Positions 33,750 to 40,869 of a DNA stretch of 64,000 nucleotides are shown one piece after another. A program made the position numbers and the translations under genes. The first letter of the stretch is position 1. Each line of letters starts with the position of its first letter. The notes under the pieces were generated by a model. It made no database searches and was not told the origin of the DNA. It saw nothing but the letters and a program-made list of their open reading frames with translations. Source of the stretch: Oharaeibacter diazotrophicus (GTDB lineage Bacteria > Pseudomonadota > Alphaproteobacteria > Rhizobiales > Pleomorphomonadaceae); NCBI RefSeq assembly GCF_004362745.1, contig NZ_SNXY01000007.1, positions 496,001 through 560,000 of the forward strand. Direction: 5' to 3'.

Positions 33750-34742
33750 TCAGGCGCCGGAACGGGTGGTCTCGGGCGTGCCCTCGAAACAGGGGAGCTC
33801 GGTCTGCTTGGCGACCCAGAGGAGATCCTGCTGGACGCGGTCGCGGAGCCAGAAGTCCCAGCGGTAGAGCTGATAGAACCACTCGATGGTGCCCGCGCCC
33901 AGGCGGTAGCGCAGGCGGGCGGGGATGCGGATCGGGTCGCCGTCGAGGAAGGCCGGGACGGAGACCATGAAGATGCCGGGGATCTCGATCTTCTCGCCGG
34001 CGCCGTTGCGGTGCTCCTCGACGAACTCGACGGTGCGCTCGCCGGTCTGCAGACGCTCGGCGCGCTTGGCCTTGGCGCCGACGAACACCTCGAGCGAACG
34101 GGACAGCTCCAGGAGATGGGCGGGCGTCGCGAAGCGCTCCTTGAACAGCCGCTCGTACTCGACGATCTCGGCCTCCGTCGGCGCCGCCAGTTCCGCGGCG
34201 TGCTCCTCGAGGAAGGCGGCGAACAGGGCCTGCTCCATCCGCTTGCCGTTCATCTCGACCCAGGTCTTGAACTCCGGGGTCAGCGGGAAGCGGTAGACGA
34301 TGCGGTGCTCCATGTGCCGCGGTTCGTTGTCGAGATCGTGGTAATCGACCACGCCGACGAAGCGCGGCTCGGGCCACGTGGTCACGGCGAAGACGGCCGA
34401 GCCCTCGTCCTTGTGGCGGTCGAGAAGGTCGGCGAAGCTCTTCAGGGTGGTGACCTCGGCGGTACCGCGGCGCCGGTCGGGGCCGAGGCGATAGGCCTCG
34501 ATCTCCGGCCGGATGCTCCGCACCTGCCCCTTGGCGGCATCGTAGAGGATCGGGACCTCGGGCGGCAGGTTGGTGCCGAGACCGTCGGTGCCGAGCCAGC
34601 GCAGATCGAAGGCGTTGGCCTTGGCGGCGAGCTCGGCGATCGCCTCGACGCCGTCGGCGCCGGCGGGGATCTGCAGCGGATTGGCGACGAGGACGGGGAT
34701 CTGCCCCTCCGCCGCGGCGATGTCGGACTGTTCGTCGGTCAT
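33750..34742 (-). CDS. DUF2303 family (YfdQ-like) phage protein
   Basis: This 330-residue cytoplasmic protein belongs to the DUF2303/YfdQ family found in early regions of temperate phages. Recognisable parts are EVTTLKSFADLLDRHKDEGS, FVGVVDYHDLDNEPRHMEH, VYRFPLTPEFKTWVEMNGKR and the C-terminal IPARLRYRLGAGTIEWFYQL. Its function is not known; it is often near SSB and recombination genes, as here. The ATG at 34742 (MTDEQSD) follows AGAAAGGACCAT. The next upstream gene ends 29 bases away. Confidence 0.85.
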   Translation of the reverse strand: MTDEQSDIAAAEGQIPVLVANPLQIPAGADGVEAIAELAAKANAFDLRWLGTDGLGTNLPPEVPILYDAAKGQVRSIRPEIEAYRLGPDRRRGTAEVTTLKSFADLLDRHKDEGSAVFAVTTWPEPRFVGVVDYHDLDNEPRHMEHRIVYRFPLTPEFKTWVEMNGKRMEQALFAAFLEEHAAELAAPTEAEIVEYERLFKERFATPAHLLELSRSLEVFVGAKAKRAERLQTGERTVEFVEEHRNGAGEKIEIPGIFMVSVPAFLDGDPIRIPARLRYRLGAGTIEWFYQLYRWDFWLRDRVQQDLLWVAKQTELPCFEGTPETTRSGA

Positions 34743-34771
34743 GATGGTCCTTTCTCTGGTCGTGGCTGATC

Positions 34772-35104
34772 TCAGCCGGTGGAACGGTCGCCGACGGGGC
34801 GGGGGAACATGTCGGCCTGACTGGGGTGCTGGACGGAGAAGGCGCCGTCGACGAGCCAGAACGGCGTCGCCGAGAAGCCCTTCTCCTCCGGGAGCTTGCT
34901 CTTGACGCTCGGCTTGACGTCGAGGCGGTCCTGCTGGGCGGAGATCGTCAGCGTCACCGTGAGGGTGACGGTGCCGGAGCCGTCCGGCTGCGCCTCGAGG
35001 GCGGCGAGCGCGTCGGCGAGGTGCTGGTCGCAGCGCTCGGCGAACCGGCCGCGCGCCACGAAGCCGATGAGGTCCGTCAGGCGGCGGAACACGGGACTGG
35101 ACAT
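34772..35104 (-). CDS. hypothetical phage early protein, 110 residues
   Basis: I do not know a named family. The N-terminal half is helical (FRRLTDLIGFVARGRFAERC, LADALAALEAQP), then two beta strands (GTVTLTVTLTISAQQDRLDV) and a conserved-looking LVDGAFSVQHPSQADMFPRP tail. It sits between SSB and DUF2303 in the leftward early operon with short gaps (12 and 29 bases). It is a soluble protein, perhaps working with SSB. Confidence 0.7.
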   Translation of the reverse strand: MSSPVFRRLTDLIGFVARGRFAERCDQHLADALAALEAQPDGSGTVTLTVTLTISAQQDRLDVKPSVKSKLPEEKGFSATPFWLVDGAFSVQHPSQADMFPRPVGDRSTG

Positions 35105-35116
35105 GGTCTCTTCTCC

Positions 35117-35578
35117 TCAGAACGGCACTTCGTCGTCGAAGGGCGGGGCCGCTGCGGCGGTCGGGTCGGGGCGATCGGGACGGGTGCGGGCGGCGCCGTA
35201 GGCGGTTTCGTCGGGCGCCTGGCGCTCGGACCGGTCGAGCAGGACCAGATCGCCGCGGAAGGCCTGGAGCACGACCTCGGTGGCGTAGCGGTCCTGCCCG
35301 GACTGGTCCTGCCACTTGCGCGTCTTGAGCTGGCCCTCGACGCAGACGTGCGAGCCCCTGCGCAGATACTGCTCGGCGACCTTGGCGAGGCCCTCGTTGA
35401 AGATCACCACCGTGTGCCAGTCGGTGGTCTCCTTGCGCTCGCCGGTGGTCTTGTCGCGCCACGCCTCGCCGGTGGCGATGCGGAAGGTGACGACGAGCCG
35501 GCCGTCCTGGGTCCGGCGGCTCTCCGGATCGGCCCCGAGGTGGCCGAGGAGGGTGACGCGGTTGATGGATCTCGACAT
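35117..35578 (-). CDS. ssb: single-stranded DNA-binding protein
   Basis: This 153-residue SSB has an OB fold (RVTLLGHLGADPESRRTQDG, VVTFRIATGEAWRDKTTGER, TDWHTVVIFNEGLAKVAEQY, LRRGSHVCVEGQLKTRKWQD). A short disordered linker and the acidic C-terminal tip DDEVPF, which recruits host replication and repair proteins, follow. The ATG at 35578 gives the exact family N-terminus (MSRSINRVTLLG). It is a phage-encoded second SSB in the leftward early block. Confidence 0.93.
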   Translation of the reverse strand: MSRSINRVTLLGHLGADPESRRTQDGRLVVTFRIATGEAWRDKTTGERKETTDWHTVVIFNEGLAKVAEQYLRRGSHVCVEGQLKTRKWQDQSGQDRYATEVVLQAFRGDLVLLDRSERQAPDETAYGAARTRPDRPDPTAAAAPPFDDEVPF

Positions 35579-35595
35579 CGGTCCCTCGCGGTCTC

Positions 35596-36255
35596 TCAGG
35601 CGGCCGTCCGCCGGGTGACGGGGCAGAGGTCGTGGAGCAGCGCCAACCAGCGGTCGGCGGCCTCGGGCCACGGCCACGGGCGGGTCCAAGCGGGCTTGAG
35701 CTCGACGGCGCGCGGGGGCGCATGATCCCATCCCCACGGCCGGCCGCAGGGCGCCATGTGGAGGAGGCGCTCGGTCTGGAGGAGACGGTCGTCCCAGTCC
35801 TTGACCGCCATGGCGACGACGCGCGGCAGCGGCCACGGCAGGCCGGCGGCCGGATAGATCGCCGCGTCGAGGCGCGCCTTGATCTCGTGGAGCGCGCGCA
35901 CGGTGAAGCGCTCGACGGCGCGCGCCGCGAAGTCGCCGGCCTCGTCTCGGGCGAGCTGGTAGGCGATCGCCGCGATCCCCTCGGCCGTCGGCCGGGTGAT
36001 GTCGGTGACGAAGGCCTCGTGCGCGTCGTGCAAGAGGAAGGCGGCGGCGAGCTCCCGATTGCCGGTGTCCCGGAGGATCGCCTGGGTGCCGACGGCGCAG
36101 TGCTGGGCGGTGGAGATCGGCCCGGCCGGGGTCTGGCCGGCCCATCGGGCGGTCCGAGCGAGCGGGCCGGCGACGTCGCCGGCGAAGTCGATGTCGGTGA
36201 CGAGAGGAGCGATCAGGTCGATCGCCCGGCCGGTGCCGGTCTGCATCCAGGTCAT
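35596..36255 (-). CDS. HD-domain phosphohydrolase
   Basis: This 219-residue HD-superfamily protein is related to YfbR-type nucleotidases. Metal ligands are visible: His in STAQHCAVG, His-Asp in AFLLHDAHEAFVTDI, and Asp in VKDWDDRLLQTE. The RWAGQT near the N-terminus is common in these phage homologues. It probably hydrolyses nucleoside monophosphates and adjusts nucleotide pools during phage replication. It lies 17 bases before ssb in the leftward early block. Confidence 0.82.
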   Translation of the reverse strand: MTWMQTGTGRAIDLIAPLVTDIDFAGDVAGPLARTARWAGQTPAGPISTAQHCAVGTQAILRDTGNRELAAAFLLHDAHEAFVTDITRPTAEGIAAIAYQLARDEAGDFAARAVERFTVRALHEIKARLDAAIYPAAGLPWPLPRVVAMAVKDWDDRLLQTERLLHMAPCGRPWGWDHAPPRAVELKPAWTRPWPWPEAADRWLALLHDLCPVTRRTAA

Positions 36256-36288
36256 GAGGCGTCCTCGGGGGTGTGGCGGGCGGCGCGG

Positions 36289-36531
36289 TCAGGCCGCGCG
36301 GGCGGCGGTGGCGACGACGGGGGTGGGTTGGCCGGCGGGCGGCGGGGCGAGCGCGACGGCACCGAGCACCAGGGCAACGGCGAGCGCGCCGGTGGCGAGC
36401 ATGGCCGCGCCGTCGGCGGCGGTGCGCAGGAGCGTCGGCACCGGGCGCGCGGCGAGCTCCTCGCGGAGCATGACGACGAGGGCCACGGCGGCGGCACAGG
36501 CTCCGGCGAGCCAGGGAAGGACAGAGCTCAT
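36289..36531 (-). CDS. small membrane protein, 80 residues
   Basis: Two hydrophobic helices (VLPWLAGACAAAVALVVML, residues 4-22, and AAMLATGALAVALVLGAVAL, about 46-65) are separated by a short charged loop (REELAARPVPTL). There is no recognised family. Its ATG overlaps the stop of the upstream gene by four bases (ATGA), so it is coupled to it. It is an inner-membrane protein of the leftward early operon. Confidence 0.65.
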   Translation of the reverse strand: MSSVLPWLAGACAAAVALVVMLREELAARPVPTLLRTAADGAAMLATGALAVALVLGAVALAPPPAGQPTPVVATAARAA

Positions 36532-36947
36532 CGCGCCTCTCCCGCGAGTTCGGCGGCGAGCTGGATGGCGGCGGGGCCGTGGAGACGGATCTGCGCCCGA
36601 GTCCAGCCGCGCCGCTCCAGATCGGCGCGCGTCACGACGCCCTCGGCGAGGTCGCGCGAGAGATCGGCGATGTCGCCGGCCATGCGCAGGCGGATCGGGC
36701 CGGCGGCGAGCATCTCGGCGCGCGGGGGCTCGTCCGGGCGCTCCAGGGCATCGCCCAGGGGCCCGACATCGGCGCCGAGCGCCCGGAGGATCTCGCCGAC
36801 GGGTGTGACCTCGACCGCTTCGGCGGCCCTGCGAAGCGTGGTGGCGGCCTCGGCGAGCGCGCGCCCGGCGTCGCGCAGCGCGGTGGAAAACCGGGGGAGA
36901 GCGTCGGGATCGGACAACGCCGTGAACTCCGTGTCCTGAGGTGGCAT
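36528..36947 (-). CDS. hypothetical phage early protein, 139 residues
   Basis: The product has a helical N-terminal half (FSTALRDAGRALAEAATTLR) and a C-terminal half with a helix-turn-helix-like LAEGVVTRADLERRGWTRAQ followed by IRLHGPAAIQLAAELAG, which suggests nucleic acid binding. The ATG at 36947 is the first of its frame not antisense to the plus-strand neighbour. It is the first coding sequence of the leftward early block and is divergent from the SLATT-like gene with a 114-base gap. Function unknown. Confidence 0.65.
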   Translation of the reverse strand: MPPQDTEFTALSDPDALPRFSTALRDAGRALAEAATTLRRAAEAVEVTPVGEILRALGADVGPLGDALERPDEPPRAEMLAAGPIRLRMAGDIADLSRDLAEGVVTRADLERRGWTRAQIRLHGPAAIQLAAELAGEAR

Positions 36948-37061
36948 GGAAGTGCGATGGAGCGCCGTGGTAGAAGAGTGCCGGGCCGCGCCGACGGCCC
37001 GGCTCGCGCAACCCCTCGAACCGACTTGCCACCGAGGAGCTACACGAATGGGAGTGCCATC

Positions 37062-37682
37062 ATGGGACATGGCGAATCCGCCGACGCCGAGCCCGCCGCG
37101 GCCGGCCCCGCCGCCGCCGCCCTCGCCGAACCCGCCGCGATCCAACCCGCCGGGGGTGCGCCCGCCCGGACGCTGACCGAGAGGCTCAAGGCCGAGGCCC
37201 TGCGCTGCGCGCTCTACAACGGCGCGCGGCGCAACTTCTACGAAGTCACCGACAACGTCCTGAAGTTCGCGACGGTGTTGACCTCGTCCGGGGCCATTGC
37301 GGCCTTCGGGCACGAATACGGCGCCGTCGGCGTGACATTCTCGATCGTCGCGGCGGTGAGCGCGGCGGTGGACCTGGTGTTCGGCCTCGGCCGCAAGGCC
37401 GCGGAACACGCGGTGCTGCAGCGGCGTTTTCACGACCTCATGGCCGACATCGTCGAAGCCGAGCCGCTCGACGCCGCGAGGGCCGCCCGGTTCGAGGGGT
37501 GCCTGCATCGGCTCTACGGCGAGGAGCGGCCCGCGATGCGGGCGGTCGACGTGGTGGCCTACAACGCGGCGCAGGCCAGCCTGTTCGGCGAGACGGCCAA
37601 GCGCCTCGCGGTCACCCGCTGGCAGGCGCTGACCCGCCACCTGCTGCCGCACAACGCCGGTGCGTTCCCCGAAGTCCGGTGA
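37062..37682 (+). CDS. two-TM SLATT-like membrane protein
   Basis: This 206-residue protein has an Ala/Pro-rich N-terminal tail (1-38), an amphipathic helix (TERLKAEALRCALYNGARRN), two adjacent TM helices (about 66-83, VLKFATVLTSSGAIAAFG, and 87-108, GAVGVTFSIVAAVSAAVDLV) and a long C-terminal helical region (AEHAVLQRRFHDLMADIVEA). This 2-TM plus coiled-coil layout, with the helix directly before TM1, resembles SLATT proteins, which are predicted pore-forming effectors in nucleotide-signal immunity. No nucleotide cyclase is adjacent. GGGAG lies seven bases before the ATG. It is the only plus-strand gene in the left block and lies antisense under the predicted leftward promoter, so it may be expressed in the lysogen. 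Confidence 0.7.
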   Translation: MGHGESADAEPAAAGPAAAALAEPAAIQPAGGAPARTLTERLKAEALRCALYNGARRNFYEVTDNVLKFATVLTSSGAIAAFGHEYGAVGVTFSIVAAVSAAVDLVFGLGRKAAEHAVLQRRFHDLMADIVEAEPLDAARAARFEGCLHRLYGEERPAMRAVDVVAYNAAQASLFGETAKRLAVTRWQALTRHLLPHNAGAFPEVR

Positions 37683-37703
37683 TCCCGAACGATCGCGTGC
37701 GAT

Positions 37704-37722
37704 CCCCGTGCGATACACGGGG
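37704..37722 (+). terminator. weak hairpin after the SLATT-like gene
   Basis: CCCCGTG (37704-37710) pairs with CACGGGG (37716-37722) around CGATA, preceded by the palindrome GATCGCGTGCGATC (37691-37704). No T run follows; terminator activity is uncertain. Confidence 0.35.
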
Positions 37723-37803
37723 GTCGAGGCGATCGCCGCGATCCAGGGAACGAGGTCAAACACTGTAGCCCCCATCAGGTGACGCGATGCGTCGGTGATG
37801 GGG

Positions 37804-37832
37804 TGTATGCGCTTATCGCACAGTCATGTCAA
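37804..37832 (-). promoter_or_regulatory. predicted leftward early promoter PL with operator
   Basis: On the minus strand TTGACA (37832-37827) and CATACA (37809-37804) are 17 bases apart, giving a start near 37797. The operator 37806-37822 overlaps the -10 box. The arrangement is the mirror of the rightward promoter at 39362-39390. Transcription would run antisense through the SLATT-like gene into the leftward block starting at 36947. Confidence 0.65.
37806..37822. promoter_or_regulatory. repressor operator OL1
   Basis: TATGCGCTTATCGCACA is one of five copies of TATGCGNTTNTCGCAYA in this control region. It overlaps the predicted PL -10 box. Confidence 0.75.
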
Positions 37833-37840
37833 CTCAGAAT

Positions 37841-37857
37841 GTGCGAAAACAGCATAA
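37841..37857. promoter_or_regulatory. repressor operator OL2
   Basis: On the minus strand TATGCTGTTTTCGCACA, two mismatches from the consensus. It lies 18 bases from OL1, just upstream of the PL -35 box. Confidence 0.65.
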
Positions 37858-38016
37858 TTTTACATTCAGAAGGGTCAGATCGGGGGGGGGCAACCTGCGC
37901 TTTTCCGGGAAGACGGCTACACCGGAGCGGCTAAAGGCTGCGGAGATCGGAACAGTGGGGTGGGGCGAACGAAGTTTGGATATGCGCCGATGCTCGGCGT
38001 GGGCATAGGGCTAAAG

Positions 38017-38532
38017 CTATCTACCCCCAGCTTGGAGACCAATCGGGCAGTATTTATCAAACTCCGCAATGGCGGCGGTCGCATCAATGGCGTCATAATC
38101 GAATGATGATCCACCGATGCTAATACGCAAATGAGCTCGTGCAGACGCTATCGTTCTTACGAAATTGTTCAACTCATCAGAATCTTTTTTAAGAATATCG
38201 GATATATATACTCCATTTGAGTAATAAACTTTCATTCTACCCCTCGATCCGCTGTCGTTCCAAAAAATAACATCAGTAGTTTGTATTTCCTGTGGTGCCG
38301 GGAATACAGCTATTACCAAGAAAATTCCATCTTTTAAATTACATTTGAACCACGCGACTGAAGAGATTTCTGCTGATCTGTCGTATGCATTTGACCGAAA
38401 TTGCACCTGGTATCCCCAATTCATCTTTAGTACAGACCAATGTCCGAATATTATCTCGTCTCCCGAATGTGCCGGAGCCGCAGTAATAGCCCAAAAAACA
38501 AAAGCTGTTATCTTAGGGAGACAATAACGCAT
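38017..38532 (-). CDS. AT-rich exported protein of unknown function (prophage cargo)
   Basis: This 171-residue protein has a signal peptide (MRYCLPKITAFVFWAITAAP, cleavage near AHSGDE). The mature part has many aromatic and polar residues (WGYQVQFRSNAYDRSAEISS, VIFWNDSGSRGRMKVYYSNG) and two cysteines, like a small periplasmic beta protein. Its codons are far more AT-rich than those of any neighbour, which marks recent transfer. It lies directly after the repressor gene on the same strand, so it is probably expressed in the lysogen. I do not recognise a family. Confidence 0.7.
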   Translation of the reverse strand: MRYCLPKITAFVFWAITAAPAHSGDEIIFGHWSVLKMNWGYQVQFRSNAYDRSAEISSVAWFKCNLKDGIFLVIAVFPAPQEIQTTDVIFWNDSGSRGRMKVYYSNGVYISDILKKDSDELNNFVRTIASARAHLRISIGGSSFDYDAIDATAAIAEFDKYCPIGLQAGGR

Positions 38533-38547
38533 CCTTATCTCCTTTAA

Positions 38548-39303
38548 TTACAGCCGCGTGAATCGCCCTACGACTCGTCCAATGATCTTGACGCGATCTG
38601 CGCGCATGGGTCGATCACGGACAGCTGGGTTGTCGGAAGTGACCAGCACTTTGCGCGGCTCACCATCTGTTTTCTGGATGCGTTTTACCTGCGGCTCGCC
38701 GTCGTCATCGGAAATGAGATAGACCGCGCCATCCGGCCCAAGCCTGTTCTGCGAAAGGTCTACAATGACCCGATCCCCCGGCTCCAAGGTTGGGCGCATA
38801 CTATCGCCCTGAACCTCAACAACGACCGTGTAGCCTGGACGGGCCTTCAGCTCCTGGCGGAGGAATGGCATGGGAAACAGCCATTCGCCGATGACCTCAT
38901 GCCCGGTCGCCGAGCCGCCGGCTGGCAGCGCGAAAATTGCTGCGTTCCCGATTGCCCCATCCCCTGCGCCACCGCGCACGTCAACCTCAGGAGATGCGCC
39001 GGACACCTCCGGCGTGTAGACCATGCGCGGACCATCCATCCCAATTGATGATGAAGGGCTCGATGGCGCCCCGTCCTCGTCAATCGGAACGTATTGAAGC
39101 TCGTCTGGCGCTGGCGCAGGCTCTCCAATGTAAGTGGCCGCGATCGGGATTTCAGAGGACTTCAGCCGGCGCTTTCCATTACTGATCTTGTTCACGACAG
39201 ACGGGTCAACCCCCATCGCCCGGGCAAGACCGGACTGGGATTTGCCGGGCTTGGATAAACCGGCGTTCAACCATTCAAGGTACGGGTCGGCTTTCGCGTG
39301 CAT
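38548..39303 (-). CDS. LexA/CI-type phage repressor with S24 peptidase domain
   Basis: This 251-residue repressor keeps the prophage silent. The N-terminal XRE helix-turn-helix is SGLARAMGVDPSVVNKISNG (about residues 25-44). The C-terminal self-cleaving domain has the Ser in VEVQGDSMRPTLEPGDRVIV and the Lys in GEPQVKRIQKTDG, both intact, with a candidate Ala-Gly cleavage site in FALPAGGSATG. It should therefore be inactivated by RecA after DNA damage. The ATG at 39303 is chosen because upstream codons enter the operator region; no ribosome binding site precedes it, and an operator copy begins at the start codon, suggesting negative autoregulation. Confidence 0.9.
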   Translation of the reverse strand: MHAKADPYLEWLNAGLSKPGKSQSGLARAMGVDPSVVNKISNGKRRLKSSEIPIAATYIGEPAPAPDELQYVPIDEDGAPSSPSSSIGMDGPRMVYTPEVSGASPEVDVRGGAGDGAIGNAAIFALPAGGSATGHEVIGEWLFPMPFLRQELKARPGYTVVVEVQGDSMRPTLEPGDRVIVDLSQNRLGPDGAVYLISDDDGEPQVKRIQKTDGEPRKVLVTSDNPAVRDRPMRADRVKIIGRVVGRFTRL

Positions 39304-39319
39304 ATGCGTTTGTCGCACG
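39303..39319. promoter_or_regulatory. repressor operator OR3
   Basis: TATGCGTTTGTCGCACG begins at the repressor start codon, so occupancy would block repressor transcription or translation start. Confidence 0.7.
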
Positions 39320-39337
39320 GCAGACCCTATGCAGTCA

Positions 39338-39354
39338 TGTGCGAATAGGGCATG
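39338..39354. promoter_or_regulatory. repressor operator OR2
   Basis: On the minus strand CATGCCCTATTCGCACA, the weakest match of the five. It lies midway between the repressor start and the rightward promoter. Confidence 0.55.
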
Positions 39355-39361
39355 ATTCCAG

Positions 39362-39390
39362 TTGACAAGCCTATGCGATAAACGCATAGT
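39362..39390 (+). promoter_or_regulatory. predicted rightward promoter PR
   Basis: TTGACA (39362-39367), a 17-base spacer and CATAGT (39385-39390) predict a start at about 39397, which is the A of the Cro-like gene's ATG. The mRNA would be leaderless. The perfect operator 39372-39388 lies between and over the boxes. Confidence 0.7.
39372..39388. promoter_or_regulatory. repressor operator OR1
   Basis: TATGCGATAAACGCATA has perfect six-base arms and is the best copy. It covers the spacer and -10 of PR, so bound repressor would block the rightward transcript. Confidence 0.8.
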
Positions 39391-39396
39391 ACAGCC

Positions 39397-39858
39397 ATGA
39401 GTACTCATTGCGATCCCGCTGCCTCCATCATCTTGCGCCTGGGAGGGGTCTCCGAAGTCGCGGAGATCGCGCAGGTTGACGTGTCTCGTGTGTGCCGTTG
39501 GCGCCTTCCTAAGGGCGACAGCGGCGGAACCGGCGGGGTCATCCCGACGCGGCATGTTCCTGTGCTGCTAAGAGCTGCGAAGATGCGTGGCATTGCGCTT
39601 TCGGCGGAAGACTTCTTCATGACTGACGAAGAGGGCCTCTCTTCCATCGGTGGCGCCGTCGACCCCGGCGCCATCGGCCGTCCCGCCCGGCTCGCCGGCG
39701 CTTCCTCCCCGCCGGCCGGCGCCGCCTCCGCCGCTCGACGGGCCGGGCGGGGTGGTGGCCGCGATCGCCTGCAGCAGCGCGAGGCGAGCGAGCGCGTCGG
39801 AGAGCCGACGGGCTGCTGCGGCGCGCCGCCCGGGCTTGTCAGGGTCCGTCATCGGTAA
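39397..39858 (+). CDS. Cro-like (YdaS-type) regulator
   Basis: The first 75 of 153 residues form a small HTH protein of the Cro/YdaS type: SIILRLGGVSEVAEIAQVDV and SRVCRWRLPKGDSGG, then IPTRHVPVLLRAAKMRGIAL. It is divergent from the repressor and is the first gene of the rightward transcript. The C-terminal 70 residues are Arg/Gly/Ala-rich and may be an extension made possible by the high GC content; a frameshift that removed an earlier stop is possible. It presumably represses the repressor gene during lytic growth. Confidence 0.72.
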   Translation: MSTHCDPAASIILRLGGVSEVAEIAQVDVSRVCRWRLPKGDSGGTGGVIPTRHVPVLLRAAKMRGIALSAEDFFMTDEEGLSSIGGAVDPGAIGRPARLAGASSPPAGAASAARRAGRGGGRDRLQQREASERVGEPTGCCGAPPGLVRVRHR

Positions 39859-39966
39859 TCCCCTGGTGAATGGTTCGACAAAGGGACCATCGGGGAAATG
39901 CAGTCCTCCCGCCACGGGAAAAACGAGCGTCGGTTCCCGGCGCGGGACAGGTCACGCGAGGACGTC

Positions 39967-40440
39967 ATGCACCAGGATCAATGGCTCTACAGACTGAAGG
40001 CGGCGACGCGGGACCTCGTCACGCTCGCCGGAGGCTTCAAGCGGGCTGCGGAGGTGGCGAAATACTCCAAGAGCAACGTGGAGCGCTGGGCGAACACGGA
40101 CGACGGCGCGGTGATTCCGCTGACGGCGGCGATGGCGCTGGAGCGCGAGACCGGCCAGCCGCTCGTCACCGAGGTGATGGCCGAGCACGCCGGGCGCGCG
40201 CTGACCGGGCCGGACGGTGCCGGCGGGCAGGCGGCGGGCGTGTGGGGCGCGCATGCCACGGCGATCCGGGCGGCCGCCGAGGCGGCGGCGGTCGGCGCCG
40301 AGGCGATGGCCGACGGGCGGCTGACGCCGGCCGAGCTCGCGGCGCTGGAGCGCAGCTATTCGGAGCTCGACCGGGCGGTCGCCGGCATGCGCAGCGACAT
40401 CGCCGCGGCGCGGGGCGGCCTCAAGGTGGTGGGGGGATGA
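39967..40440 (+). CDS. CII-like phage regulatory protein, 157 residues
   Basis: The N-terminal half has a helix-turn-helix pattern (TLAGGFKRAAEVAKYSKSNV, ERWANTDDGAVIPLTAAMAL) and the C-terminal half is helical (PAELAALERSYSELDRAVAG). GAGGA lies six bases before the ATG at 39967; the upstream extension is not family-like. Position as the second gene of the rightward early transcript, after Cro, corresponds to CII in lambda. This is a positional inference; I recognise only an HTH-type phage protein common in rhizobial prophages. Confidence 0.75.
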   Translation: MHQDQWLYRLKAATRDLVTLAGGFKRAAEVAKYSKSNVERWANTDDGAVIPLTAAMALERETGQPLVTEVMAEHAGRALTGPDGAGGQAAGVWGAHATAIRAAAEAAAVGAEAMADGRLTPAELAALERSYSELDRAVAGMRSDIAAARGGLKVVGG

Positions 40441-40467
40441 GGGATGACGCGACCGGTCCCTCGGCGG

Positions 40468-40860
40468 TCACTCGCCGGCCCCGCGCTCCTCGTCGACGAC
40501 GATCGCCTCCATGGCGACGCCGAGCGCGCGCGCCAGACGCAGGAACAGCGCCGGATCGCCCTTGCGGCGGCCGGCCTCGAGGTCGGCGACGTAGCTCTGG
40601 CTGATGCCGGCCGCGGCGGCGAGGGCCTGCTGGGAGAGGCCACGTCGGCGACGCCAGAAGGCGAGCGGGGTCGCGGCGGCGAGATAGGCGAGGGTCTCCT
40701 CCTCGGTGAAGGTCTCGATCTCGCCGCGTGCGATGCCGGCGCGGACCGCGGCGGCTTCGGCGGCATCCGCGGCGTCGCGAAGGGCCTCGAAGTCGGACCG
40801 CGTCATCACCACCATGGGCTCGCCGCCCGGGATTTCGATGGTCTGGATCTTGACGTTCAT
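40468..40860 (-). CDS. XRE-family antitoxin
   Basis: This 130-residue antitoxin has an N-terminal toxin-binding part (IPGGEPMVVMTRSDFEALRD) and a C-terminal XRE HTH (RGLSQQALAAAAGISQSYVA). It is encoded nine bases after the toxin on the same strand, the toxin-first order of HigBA-like systems. It should neutralise the toxin and repress the pair through the CGCANATTGCG repeats upstream. The pair runs against the surrounding rightward genes. Confidence 0.85.
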   Translation of the reverse strand: MNVKIQTIEIPGGEPMVVMTRSDFEALRDAADAAEAAAVRAGIARGEIETFTEEETLAYLAAATPLAFWRRRRGLSQQALAAAAGISQSYVADLEAGRRKGDPALFLRLARALGVAMEAIVVDEERGAGE

Positions 40861-40869
40861 GGTGTCCTC

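Noticed and set aside
37826-38008. 60-residue plus-strand ORF beginning in OL
   Set aside because: No ribosome binding site, starts inside the promoter/operator, crosses the nine-G run and has no recognisable pattern.
39568-39852. Minus-strand ORF (MTDPDKPGRRAAAARR...) antisense to the end of the Cro-like gene
   Set aside because: AGGGG precedes the ATG, so it is not impossible, but the second half is a low-complexity Gly-rich mirror of the Cro-like frame and the direction is against the early transcript.
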